A stretch of DNA of 64,000 nucleotides, from the NCBI RefSeq assembly GCF_014698795.1, contig NZ_JACJTR010000003.1, positions 186,001 through 250,000 on the forward strand, given 5' to 3'. The notes below the pieces were generated by a model. The model had not been told where the DNA came from. It made no database searches and saw only the letters and a program-made list of their open reading frames with translations. The stretch comes from Nostoc sp. FACHB-892 (GTDB lineage: Bacteria > Cyanobacteriota > Cyanobacteriia > Cyanobacteriales > Nostocaceae). Shown here piece after piece: positions 48,007 through 55,554 of the stretch. The position numbers and the translations under genes are program-made. The stretch's first letter is position 1. Each line of letters opens with the position of its first letter.

Positions 48007-50151
48007 TTAAGGGTTTAAAAAGTCTAAATGCTTTCCTGGCTGGACACGCAAATCTTCTACTGTCCCCTGAATTTCTAACTTGCCTTGATTAAGAAAAACA
48101 ATCCAATCAGCACGGTTAATTACTCTAGGACGGTGGCTAATCAGGATCGTGGTTTGACCTTTGCGGTGGGACAACAATTGATCTAAAACTTGAGCTTCAC
48201 TAACTGGATCGAGTCCAGCAGTTGATTCGTCTAAAATTAGGACTGGTGGATCGTTAACAATAGCTCTTGCTAAAGCCAGTCTTTGGCGTTGTCCACCAGA
48301 AATATTTGACCCAAATTCACCTAATACAGTTTGATATTTTTCAGGTAGTCTACTAATAAAATCATCTGCCTCAGCAATTTGGCAAGCCTTGACAATTTGA
48401 TCGAAGGTGAGGTGAGGAGAACCTAAGCGGAAGTTTTCAATAATTGTGCGACTCCAAAAATGAGCGTCTTGAGGAACGAGAACAACTTGTTGCCGCAAAC
48501 AATCAAGAGCTAGGTCTTGCATATTGTACATTCCAAAGCGAATATTGCCAGAATTAGGTGCATATAATCCGGCTATCAGTTTCGCAAGAGAACTTTTTCC
48601 ACAGCCAGATGTACCAATTAAGGCAACAACTTTACCACCAGGAATTGTCAGGGAAAAATCTTCCAGTAGCTCTAGTCTGCCAGCGTAGTGAAAGTTTAGC
48701 TTTGTGCAAATAATATCAGCATCACTGGGAATTTTAGCAAAGGGTTTGTTGCTATCGCTTGGAGCTTCAGGCGTGGAATCGATAACTTCTGTTAAACGTT
48801 CCGTGGCAGTTTTAGCACGCATGAATTCATCTATAAATCCAATCACAGTACCGATTAATGCCAAAAAATTCCCATTCATCCCGTTAAATGCCAGCAGTTG
48901 ACCGATGCTGAGTTCCTTACCAATAACTAGGACGCTGCCGAAACCAATCAAAGTAACGCTGCCGATAGCATAAACTAACCCAGAAAAGGTGCTGTTAATA
49001 ATTCCAATCTGAATTGTGCGAAATGTTATGTTTGAGAGCCGACCAAATCTGTTCTGAAATTCTTCCCAAAATTGAGGAGCAGCAGTAGTACTTTTGAGTG
49101 TCAGCGCTCCTTTAAAGCTTTCTACAAGAACGCCCTGGTTTTCCGCGTCTAAGACCAACATACTTCTAATTTTTTGTTGAAGTGTAGGCAAGAAAACCAC
49201 CGTAGATGAACTCATGACAATAGCAACAACGACGGCAACAAAGGTGAGTTTCCAGCTATAGAACACCATGAAACCCAAAGAAATCAGTCCGATAAACAAT
49301 TGGCTAGGCAGACTGATAACTGCTTGAGCAACTAGCTGATTAATTTGTTGAATATCTTGTAATCTGCTAACAATCTCGCCACTGCGACGTGATTCATAGT
49401 AAGCCAGAGGCAACCGCAGGATTGACCTAGCAAATTCCAGAATTAGCCCTAACTCAAGCCGTTGGGCAAAATTGGCAATCAGGTTAGATTGAACTAGTTG
49501 TAGACTACTTGACACCAAATTCATCACTACAACAGCTATAATCACACCAGCAAGAAGCTGGATATCACCTCTAACTAGTACATCATCCGTTAGAATTTGA
49601 AGCAGGAAAGGAGACGTTAATGAAAGCAGACCGATAACTATAGCGCAGAGAAAAGCCTCGAATATTATGCCTCCATAAGGCAATGCACGCCGCGCAAAGC
49701 GCCAAATACCGTTGACTTTGTCATCCGGTTGAGCATAAAAGCGAACCGAATCTGGCTCTAGTAACAGCATGACTTGATCTGACCAAGCCTCTATTAATTC
49801 TTTTCTAGAGACATAACGGATGTTAAAAGCTGGGTCAGCAATTACATATTTTTTGCCTTTCTGACCATACAAAACAACCCAATGGTAGCCTTTCCAGTGG
49901 ATGATTGCTGGCAGTGGCGCTTGGTTCATTCGGTCTAATATTTCTGTTGATGCCCTGACCGAACGTGCATTAAAACCAAGTGCCTCGGCTCCCCGTCTCA
50001 ATCCCAACAATGTTGTTCCAAGTTGGCCAGTCCCTACCGCTTCCCGGATGCGATTTAGTGTAAAGTTACGGCGATAATGTTTGGCAACGGAAGCAAGACA
50101 AGCAGCTCCACAATCTTCTTCACTATGTTGTGTAACAACTTGGTATTTCAT
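48007..50151 (-). CDS. peptidase-containing ABC transporter (PCAT), C39 family
   Basis: 714 residues. The N-terminal C39 peptidase domain (1-130) has the catalytic cysteine in HSEEDCGAACLASVAKHY (C14) and the histidine in GYHWVVLYG. It cleaves after a double glycine in leader peptides. Then come about six membrane helices (150-440) and an ABC ATPase with Walker A IGTSGCGKSSLAK, signature NISGGQRQRLALARAI and Walker B LILDESTAGLD. The layout is that of CvaB/LagD-type exporters. A ribosome site GGAG 9 nt upstream fixes the start. The gene lies 222 bp downstream of a double-glycine peptide gene on the same strand and near an array of three more, its likely substrates. Confidence 0.95.
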   Translation of the reverse strand: MKYQVVTQHSEEDCGAACLASVAKHYRRNFTLNRIREAVGTGQLGTTLLGLRRGAEALGFNARSVRASTEILDRMNQAPLPAIIHWKGYHWVVLYGQKGKKYVIADPAFNIRYVSRKELIEAWSDQVMLLLEPDSVRFYAQPDDKVNGIWRFARRALPYGGIIFEAFLCAIVIGLLSLTSPFLLQILTDDVLVRGDIQLLAGVIIAVVVMNLVSSSLQLVQSNLIANFAQRLELGLILEFARSILRLPLAYYESRRSGEIVSRLQDIQQINQLVAQAVISLPSQLFIGLISLGFMVFYSWKLTFVAVVVAIVMSSSTVVFLPTLQQKIRSMLVLDAENQGVLVESFKGALTLKSTTAAPQFWEEFQNRFGRLSNITFRTIQIGIINSTFSGLVYAIGSVTLIGFGSVLVIGKELSIGQLLAFNGMNGNFLALIGTVIGFIDEFMRAKTATERLTEVIDSTPEAPSDSNKPFAKIPSDADIICTKLNFHYAGRLELLEDFSLTIPGGKVVALIGTSGCGKSSLAKLIAGLYAPNSGNIRFGMYNMQDLALDCLRQQVVLVPQDAHFWSRTIIENFRLGSPHLTFDQIVKACQIAEADDFISRLPEKYQTVLGEFGSNISGGQRQRLALARAIVNDPPVLILDESTAGLDPVSEAQVLDQLLSHRKGQTTILISHRPRVINRADWIVFLNQGKLEIQGTVEDLRVQPGKHLDFLNP

Positions 50152-50310
50152 TTCACACTCCAGTACCCAATAGCATCGTAAAAAAACTTAAAAAAATAGC
50201 AGGGTTTCGTCCCTGCGTGGTTAATAATTTGACCAACAGTTTAATTTTACTAAGTAACTAAGCAAAAAAATCAAACTATGTTATGTAATGTAAAATTAAT
50301 TAAATTACCT

Positions 50311-50340
50311 TGTAGTAAGCGGCTCCAGCCGCTTACTACA
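50311..50340. terminator. perfect hairpin between peptide and transporter genes
   Basis: A 14-bp perfect stem TGTAGTAAGCGGCT / AGCCGCTTACTACA around a CC centre lies 33 bp after the singleton peptide gene. No T-run follows immediately; it could be a partial terminator that sets peptide above transporter expression, or a REP-like element. Confidence 0.6.
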
Positions 50341-50373
50341 AAACTTCAATTATTCACGCCCGCTTACTTATCA

Positions 50374-50622
50374 CTACCAATGAAATTTTAGTAGGGAGGA
50401 CAGGTCTATTCCCAGGCTCTTTAATATTCCTGACGCTGAAGTTTTTCCTTTGGTAGTTTTCGTTTTCACAACTTTTTTAATTTGTTTATTTGCTCCCTTC
50501 TTATCAATTATGACTTGACTACTATAAGAATAAGAAACAACGTTGCTTTCACCACCACACAGGGTTACTTCTTGATCTTCAGTCAGGGAGATAAACATTG
50601 GGAAGATTTGAGTGCTTTTCAT
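50374..50622 (-). CDS. double-glycine leader peptide precursor (singleton)
   Basis: 82 residues. The leader ends LTEDQEVTLCGG with L at -12, T at -11, E at -7, L at -4 and GG at -2/-1, matching the C39 recognition pattern; cleavage would free a 58-residue product. That product is strongly basic in its middle (NKQIKKVVKTKTTKGKT) and ends in an amphipathic-looking stretch (GILKSLGIDLSSLLKFHW). It has no cysteine, so disulfide or lanthionine rings are excluded in the mature part. ATG at 50622. It resembles bacteriocin/microcin precursors by layout only; the mature part was not recognised. Confidence 0.75.
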   Translation of the reverse strand: MKSTQIFPMFISLTEDQEVTLCGGESNVVSYSYSSQVIIDKKGANKQIKKVVKTKTTKGKTSASGILKSLGIDLSSLLKFHW

Positions 50623-50772
50623 GATTCTAATTAACCTCAGATGTTAATTACAAGTTTTCAAGTTGATATAAAGGTGCATTAAATGAAACATAACCAGAGG
50701 TAGCACCTACCAAAATGGCCATATCTTTTCCGCTATTTTTTGCAAACTAATAAATTTTGATCTATATTCCTC

Positions 50773-50935
50773 TTTAATCACTCTCGGATGAGAAAAATTA
50801 GGGCTATATGCCGAAAGTCAGATATAGCTAGGGATTAAATACTTGTATATTGATAGAAACCCCAAAACTAAGGGAAATCAACAGAACCCTAAATATAAAA
50901 GGGTTTAAAATTTTCCTCTGCCGAGAGTGATTAAA
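50773..50935. mobile_element. MITE-like element with 15-bp perfect terminal inverted repeats
   Basis: Ends are TTTAATCACTCTCGG and its exact complement, and the similarity extends inward to about 26 bp with few mismatches. The 163-bp element has no coding capacity. No clear target duplication is visible. It lies between the singleton peptide gene and the tandem array. Confidence 0.6.
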
Positions 50936-51059
50936 CATGGATATGAGCGATTTCTGAAATAAGAGCGTTTAGTTCCCTACTTGACTGCTCACCTTGAGCA
51001 GTATCTTTAGCAGCAAAAGCATTAAGTAAGTCCATCAACAGTTGCCTATTAGGAACCAT
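50931..51059 (-). CDS. small ORF, 42 residues, of unknown status
   Basis: Reads MVPNRQLLMDLLNAFAAKD, then a Gln/Ser/Glu stretch and ISEIAHIHV; its stop codon is formed by the end of the MITE-like element. It has no double-glycine motif and no recognised family. Its predicted helices (hydrophobic and acidic mix) make it either a small cytoplasmic protein or the truncated start of a longer gene disrupted by the element. Real-gene status is uncertain. Confidence 0.3.
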   Translation of the reverse strand: MVPNRQLLMDLLNAFAAKDTAQGEQSSRELNALISEIAHIHV

Positions 51060-51212
51060 TGATAGACTTTATTAACTTTGTTCAACAAAAGTATGCGGTA
51101 GGAATAAACGTAATGCTAGAATAACTGCAATAAGCAACAAAGCTAATGTCTTGTCAGAAGGCAAACTACCCTGTTGGAGCAGGTTATTTTGTTTAAGACA
51201 CTTTATCTCAGC

Positions 51213-51236
51213 AAAGACACGGTTAATCGTGTCTTT
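51213..51236 (-). terminator. hairpin after copy 1
   Basis: AAAGACACG / CGTGTCTTT, 9-bp stem with a 6-nt loop, about 22 bp after the stop codon; repeated in each unit. Confidence 0.65.
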
Positions 51237-51257
51237 ACGTTTATTCTTTCCCTTTTA

Positions 51258-51506
51258 CTAACCAGCAATAACATTAGTAATGTTACTGGTATTTTTTTGT
51301 TCTATCTTGTCTACATCACCGACGTCAGCAATAGCATTTGTTTGTGAAACTGTGTTTTTAATTATGTTCAGGTTCAAATCTAAGTACTTGGATGCAGAGT
51401 CCTTGTACTTTTTAACCTTGTGTTCCTTCTTGCCCTTCTTATCAGTACCACCAGACAAACTAGCTTCTTCGGTAACGGTTAATGTGGTGAACAATGTGCT
51501 TTCCAT
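51258..51506 (-). CDS. tandem double-glycine peptide precursor, copy 1
   Basis: 82 residues beginning MESTLFTTLTVTEEASLSGG. The leader has L -12, T -11, E -8, L -4, GG, as required by C39 peptidases; cleavage after G20 leaves 62 residues. The product starts with a lysine-rich run (TDKKGKKEHKVKKYKD), has a middle part (YLDLNLNIIKNTVSQTN), and ends NITNVIAG. No cysteine. Relative to copies 2 and 3 it differs at about ten positions, eight of them in residues 50-66. ATG 51506 is used because all three copies share it; the longer reading lies in the 5' leader. Expected export by the neighbouring PCAT. Confidence 0.85.
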   Translation of the reverse strand: MESTLFTTLTVTEEASLSGGTDKKGKKEHKVKKYKDSASKYLDLNLNIIKNTVSQTNAIADVGDVDKIEQKNTSNITNVIAG

Positions 51507-51613
51507 AATCTTAGTTCTCGCTTGATTGTTGAGGTTAAAATCGCGTCGCTTCAAAGTAATAAATATAAACATTTAAAGAGTATATTTAATTACTTTTTTG
51601 TTTCGCTAAAAGT

Positions 51614-51641
51614 ATTATGCGACTCTTTCTCGAAAGGTCAA
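51614..51641 (-). promoter_or_regulatory. promoter of copy 1
   Basis: On the minus strand TTGACC - 16 bp - CATAAT, about 107 bp upstream of the start. The -10 has one change from the TATAAT of copies 2 and 3, so it may be weaker. Confidence 0.65.
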
Positions 51642-51768
51642 CAAAAGTATGCGGTAGAAATAAACGTAATGCCAGGATAACTGCGATAAGCAACAAAGCT
51701 AATGTCTTGTCAGAAGGCAAACTACCCTGTTGGAGCAGGTTATTTTGTTTAAGACACTTTATCTCAGC

Positions 51769-51792
51769 AAAGACACGGTTAATCGTGTCTTT
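51769..51792 (-). terminator. hairpin after copy 2
   Basis: Identical AAAGACACG / CGTGTCTTT stem to that after copy 1. Confidence 0.65.
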
Positions 51793-51813
51793 ACGTTTAT
51801 TCTTTCCCTTTTA

Positions 51814-52062
51814 CTAACCAGCAATAACATTAGTAATGTTACTGGTATTTTTTTGTTCTATCTTGCCTACATCACCGAGATCAACAGCAACATTTGTTTG
51901 TGTAACTGCGTTTGTAATTATGTTCAGGTTCAAATCTAAGTACTTGGATGCGGAGTCCTTGTACTTTTTAACCTTGTGTTCCTTCTTAGCCTTTTTATCA
52001 GTACCACCAGACAAACTAGCTTCTTCGGTAACGGTTAATGCGGTGAACAATGTGCTTTCCAT
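51814..52062 (-). CDS. tandem double-glycine peptide precursor, copy 2
   Basis: 82 residues, same layout as copy 1: leader to G20 (LTVTEEASLSGG), basic segment TDKKAKKEHKVKKYKD, variable segment ITNAVTQTNVAVDLGDVGK, conserved end NTSNITNVIAG. It differs from copy 3 at only two positions (D22 and G66), while copy 1 differs at ten. Own promoter and hairpin. The sequence gives no enzyme or known bacteriocin match, so only export by the C39 transporter can be inferred. Confidence 0.85.
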   Translation of the reverse strand: MESTLFTALTVTEEASLSGGTDKKAKKEHKVKKYKDSASKYLDLNLNIITNAVTQTNVAVDLGDVGKIEQKNTSNITNVIAG

Positions 52063-52170
52063 AATCTTAGTTCTCGCTTGATTGTTGAAGGTGAAAGTAA
52101 CGTCACTTCAAAGTAATAAATATAAACATTTAAAGAGTATATTTAATTACTTTTTTGTTCCGCTAAAAAT

Positions 52171-52198
52171 ATTATACGACTCTTGCTCGAAAGGTCAA
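52171..52198 (-). promoter_or_regulatory. promoter of copy 2
   Basis: TTGACC - 16 bp - TATAAT on the minus strand; the -35 box contains the TCAA (TTGA) shared by the repeat junctions. Confidence 0.72.
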
Positions 52199-52325
52199 CA
52201 AAAGTATGCGGTAGAAATAAACGTAATGCCAGAATAACTGCGATAAGCAACAAAGATAATGTCTTGCCAGAAGGCAAACTACCCTGTTGGAGCAGGTTAT
52301 TTTGTTTAAGACACTTTATCTCAGT

Positions 52326-52349
52326 AAAGAAACGGTTAATCGTGTCTTT
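52326..52349 (-). terminator. hairpin after copy 3, one mismatch
   Basis: AAAGAAACG / CGTGTCTTT: same place as in the other units but with one base pair lost, so some read-through into copy 2 may occur. Confidence 0.5.
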
Positions 52350-52370
52350 ACGTTTATTCTTTCCCTTTTA

Positions 52371-52619
52371 CTAACCAGCAATAACATTAGTAATGTTACT
52401 GGTATTTTTTTGTTCTATCTTGTCTACATCACCGAGATCAACAGCAACATTTGTTTGTGTAACTGCGTTTGTAATTATGTTCAGGTTCAAATCTAAGTAC
52501 TTGGATGCGGAGTCCTTGTACTTTTTAACCTTGTGTTCCTTCTTAGCCTTCTTAACAGTACCACCAGACAAACTAGCTTCTTCGGTAACGGTTAATGCGG
52601 TGAACAATGTGCTTTCCAT
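52371..52619 (-). CDS. tandem double-glycine peptide precursor, copy 3
   Basis: 82 residues, almost identical to copy 2, with V in place of D two residues after the GG cleavage site (GGTVKKAKK) and D at 66. It is the promoter-proximal end of the array, next to the spacer before the HlyD gene. The ATG at 52619 is shared with the other copies; weak ribosome site (AACTAAAATT upstream), suggesting help from the leader or modest translation. Confidence 0.85.
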   Translation of the reverse strand: MESTLFTALTVTEEASLSGGTVKKAKKEHKVKKYKDSASKYLDLNLNIITNAVTQTNVAVDLGDVDKIEQKNTSNITNVIAG

Positions 52620-52726
52620 AATTTTAGTTCTCGCTTGATTGTTGAGGTTAAAATCGCGTCGCTTCAAAGTAATAGATATAAACATTTAAAGAGTATATTT
52701 GATTACTTTTTTGTTCCGCTAAAAGT

Positions 52727-52754
52727 ATTATACGACTCTTGCTCTAAAGGTCAA
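52727..52754 (-). promoter_or_regulatory. promoter of copy 3 (array edge)
   Basis: TTGACC - 16 bp - TATAAT. The homology between units ends exactly at this -35 box. Confidence 0.72.
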
Positions 52755-52869
52755 GCATTTATTTTTTTAATAAATATGTATTACACCTTTTCAAAAAAGA
52801 TACTACATAGTTCTTCTTTATACAAATTTAATTAGAAAAATTTCAATTATCCAAAAATAGCAAATACCG

Positions 52870-53052
52870 TCAATATTCATATTCATATAAATATGGCGGA
52901 CTAAATGATGTATTTTTTCCGAGAATACATAAGTTAAACATATTCAGCATTAATGCTGAGGAAATAACGTAAATACAGGCAGTTAAACATAAAATTAGTA
53001 AAATTAATATATTTTTTATACAAGATACTTTTAAGTAGTCGATAAAACTCAC
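52870..53052 (-). CDS. possible small membrane protein, immunity candidate
   Basis: 60 residues from a GTG with one strong hydrophobic helix (ILILLILCLTACIYVISSAL) and no ribosome site. Bacteriocin immunity proteins are often small membrane proteins beside the precursor genes, so position and hydrophobicity are suggestive. The DNA is very AT-rich, however, and such frames arise by chance. Treat as a candidate only. Confidence 0.2.
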   Translation of the reverse strand: MSFIDYLKVSCIKNILILLILCLTACIYVISSALMLNMFNLCILGKNTSFSPPYLYEYEY

Positions 53053-53573
53053 AACTGGGGTTCTGCATCTCTTGCTAAGTATATTTACATAGATATGCTT
53101 TACGTTAAGTTTTTATATACAAAGCTAAAATAAATTTGTATAAATTATTTTAATATCTAACAGTGTAAACTTACTTAATCTTTGATAAATGAGAAATAGC
53201 TTTGAAAAACTTGTAAGCATTATACCATTTTTTTGAAAATAAATAAAGGAAAGATAAAATTTTAGATAAATCTTATAAAGATTTGATATTCATACTAAAA
53301 CGCCTAATTGTTATTTAAACTTAGCTGTATAGAAACCTTGTATTTACATACTAACTATATACTGGTAAGGGACTTATCAGTAATAAAAGCAAAAGCTGTC
53401 GCTTTCGCCCTGAAAGGCAAAAGCGCCAAAATCATAAGATTTTTACAAAAAATATTATTGAAACCGAAGAGAGGTTTTATTTCTTGTATCTACCTAAATC
53501 TTTATCGTCGCGCTAACGGTAGGTAAGTTTTTTTGCTAGATTATTTACGTAAACAAAATGCTTTTTAACGTTT
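53053..53573. other. AT-rich spacer before the HlyD gene
   Basis: No gene supported. The imperfect hairpin CGCTTTCGCC / GGCAAAAGCG lies at 53399-53423. The HlyD promoter must be here but could not be fixed. Confidence 0.4.
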
Positions 53574-54908
53574 ATGCTCATTGACCCACAGCCAGACTTT
53601 CTCCGCCTAGTCGAAAAAGACGAATATCTTCCCTCAGTCAGTATATGGACAAGGTTGGGAGGGATATTTTTAATTGGAAGTGTTGGCGCTGCCTTTAGCC
53701 TTGCTAGTGTCTTTCAATACAACGTAATAGTAAAAGCTAATGCTACCGTCCGCCCAACCGGAGAAATCCGGTTAGTGCAAGCAACAGCAGAGGGAACAGT
53801 CATAAATATCAAAGTAAAAGAAAATCAAGTTGTGAAAAAAGGAGATACGATCGCCCTCATCGACAACTCCCAATTACAAAGTAGAAGAGAAGAAATACTC
53901 GGAAATATTCGACAAAATGAGTTACAAAGAGCGCAGTTTACTGCACAATTAAAAGCTCTAGAAACTCAAATCACTGCTGAATCTAATGCAATGCGACAGG
54001 CGATCACATCTGCAAAAGCAGACCTTAGTCGTAACCAACGGGACTATAAAGACAGGGGAATTACAACTCAGACAGAAGTGCAAGAAGCAGAAGCGGCTGC
54101 TGAATTAGCTAGGGAGGAAATGAACCGATATCAGCAGCTAGGAAATACAGGAGCGATCGCTATTCTCCAAATTAAAGAAAAAGAACAAGCTTTAAAAGCT
54201 GCACTTGCCAGATTGGAACGTACTAAAGCTGGACTCAATCCCAGTAATGCTAATGTGGCGATCGCCCAAGAACGCATTTCCCAAGAAGTAACAAGAGGTG
54301 AATCTACTCTAGCGGCATTGAACAAAGAAAGACAGGAACTCATCAGGCGTCAAATAGAGATTCAAAACCAAATTAGTAGCGCTCAACAAGAACTTAAACG
54401 AGTGTTCACGGAATTACAAAAAACTGTAATTCGTACCTCAGAGGCAGGTACTATCCTCAAACTGGAGTTGAGAAATGCTGGACAAGTTGTCCGTCCTGGG
54501 GATGCGATCGCTCAAATTGCTCCCAAAAATGCCCCTTTAGTAATCAAAGCCCGTGTTCCCTCTTCAGATATTAGTAAAGTGCAGGTGTGTAAAGTTCCAG
54601 AAGTAACAAAATGCTCAGAAGGGGAAGTACAAATGCGGCTTTCTGCTTATCCGTACCCAGATTATGGCATTCTCAAAGGTGCTGTTAGAGGCATAAGCGC
54701 TGATGCTATTACATCTCAAGGGAACAGTAACATTCCAATTGCGCCTTACTATGAGGTGACAATTGAAGCAGAAAGAAATCATTTAACAAGGGGCGATAAA
54801 TCCTATTCTATTCAAGCAGGGATGGACGTTACAGCTGAAATCATTTCCAAAAAAGAAACCTTACTAACATTTATTCTGAGAAAAGCAAGGCTGCTAACAG
54901 ATTTGTAG
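53574..54908 (+). CDS. HlyD-family membrane fusion (adaptor) protein
   Basis: 444 residues. A short cytoplasmic N-terminus, one membrane helix (about 28-48, LGGIFLIGSVGAAFSLASVF), a lipoyl-like half motif (GTVINIKVKENQVVKKGDTIALID), a long coiled-coil hairpin (about 100-290) and the matching second half (EAGTILKLELRNAGQVVRPGD). A beta-barrel follows. This is the periplasmic adaptor of type I and PCAT exporters, bridging the inner-membrane transporter to TolC. Its position opposite the peptide array and near the C39 transporter suggests that the three form one export system. The TolC partner is not in the window. Confidence 0.93.
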   Translation: MLIDPQPDFLRLVEKDEYLPSVSIWTRLGGIFLIGSVGAAFSLASVFQYNVIVKANATVRPTGEIRLVQATAEGTVINIKVKENQVVKKGDTIALIDNSQLQSRREEILGNIRQNELQRAQFTAQLKALETQITAESNAMRQAITSAKADLSRNQRDYKDRGITTQTEVQEAEAAAELAREEMNRYQQLGNTGAIAILQIKEKEQALKAALARLERTKAGLNPSNANVAIAQERISQEVTRGESTLAALNKERQELIRRQIEIQNQISSAQQELKRVFTELQKTVIRTSEAGTILKLELRNAGQVVRPGDAIAQIAPKNAPLVIKARVPSSDISKVQVCKVPEVTKCSEGEVQMRLSAYPYPDYGILKGAVRGISADAITSQGNSNIPIAPYYEVTIEAERNHLTRGDKSYSIQAGMDVTAEIISKKETLLTFILRKARLLTDL

Positions 54909-54974
54909 GCTCCTTACTATATTCCACGCCATTGAGAACTACCACAACAATTACTAAATTCCAAATTCACCCAT

Positions 54975-55005
54975 TGTTCGCGCAGCGTCTCGTAGAGAAG
55001 AGAGT
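54975..55005. repeat. palindromic spacer repeat
   Basis: 'cgcagcgtctcgtagagaag', the same module as at 36738-36866. Confidence 0.65.
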
Positions 55006-55170
55006 TACATAAGGGGATTTAAAACCCAACTGTAGCCTACTTCTCGCAGCCTAATTGAGCAGATTTGGCTGATTCTTTTTCAATTAATGCAAACACTTTT
55101 TTCATATTGAACTTTCACCTACAATCATTGTCAAACTAATGCCTGTTTCCTTCACCTTGGGCGCGCAAGT

Positions 55171-55196
55171 TTTATGCAGAGCCAACTAATTCTTTA
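55171..55196. repeat. 26-bp direct repeat, left copy
   Basis: Begins TTTATGCAGAGCC and ends CTAATTCTTTA; matches the copy at 55432-55457 with one mismatch. On the minus strand both read KELVGSA and then stop, so they look like duplicated ends of one former gene. Confidence 0.7.
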
Positions 55197-55198
55197 GC

Positions 55199-55353
55199 GG
55201 ATGTTTGAAAAGTCATCTTGTCGGCATCAAAACCTCTAAATACCTCTAAATCCACTTTAGAAAGGGGGACTGTGATTCCGGTTCCCCCTTTAAAAAGCTG
55301 TAGGGGGGATCTAAAATTGCCTAAAATCACAGTGAAACACTTTTCAAACATCC
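55199..55353. mobile_element. MITE-like element
   Basis: Perfect 15-bp terminal inverted repeats GGATGTTTGAAAAGT / ACTTTTCAAACATCC enclose 125 bp with an inner hairpin made of AAAGGGGGA and TTCCCCCTTT. It encodes nothing. This combination looks like a known type of miniature element in Nostoc-like genomes. Confidence 0.7.
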
Positions 55354-55431
55354 TCTGACAGAAGTCCATAAAATCCTCCCTGATAGTTGGACAGCACTGT
55401 GTCTGTTGAGTTATCAGTTGGATCTCTAAAT

Positions 55432-55540
55432 TTTATGCAGACCCAACTAATTCTTTACAAAAGTTCACAAACTGCGTTATAACCAACGTTTTCTCGTTAT
55501 GCGTGGTCAGAGTTTTGTTTTGGTTGCTTGGGCCTGCTGG
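55432..55540 (-). pseudogene. gene 3' end remnant with right copy of the direct repeat
   Basis: The minus strand reads ...HNEKTLVITQFVNFCKELVG SA and stop, resembling the C-terminal helix of a regulator. No upstream part remains. Family not recognised with confidence. Confidence 0.35.
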
Positions 55541-55554
55541 TAAAACTTCGGCTC

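Larger units (their letters stand above)
51082..52754. repeat. three-unit tandem duplication of 556-560 bp, each unit a complete peptide gene
   Basis: Units run 51082-51637, 51638-52194 and 52195-52754. Each contains, on the minus strand, a promoter, a leader of about 100 nt, one precursor gene, and a terminator-like hairpin. The junctions share TCAA: the left edge starts TCAACAAAAG, the right edge ends AAAGGTCAA, and both internal junctions read AAAGGTCAACAAAAG. Units 2 and 3 are more alike in coding sequence than unit 1. Confidence 0.93.

Noticed and set aside
51280..52638. Plus-strand frames of 81 residues, one per array unit
   Set aside because: Each is the antisense of a precursor gene; the minus frames have the leader motif, promoter and terminator.
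53308..53526. 72-residue plus-strand frame before the HlyD gene
   Set aside because: TTG start, no ribosome site, no family, AT-rich DNA and a hairpin inside.
48007..54908. Lanthipeptide or cyanobactin gene cluster
   Set aside because: Mature peptides lack cysteine, and no LanM, YcaO or PatA/G-type enzyme lies nearby.
55172..55369. 65-residue minus-strand frame
   Set aside because: It lies almost wholly within a MITE-like element and ends in the duplicated KELVGSA remnant.
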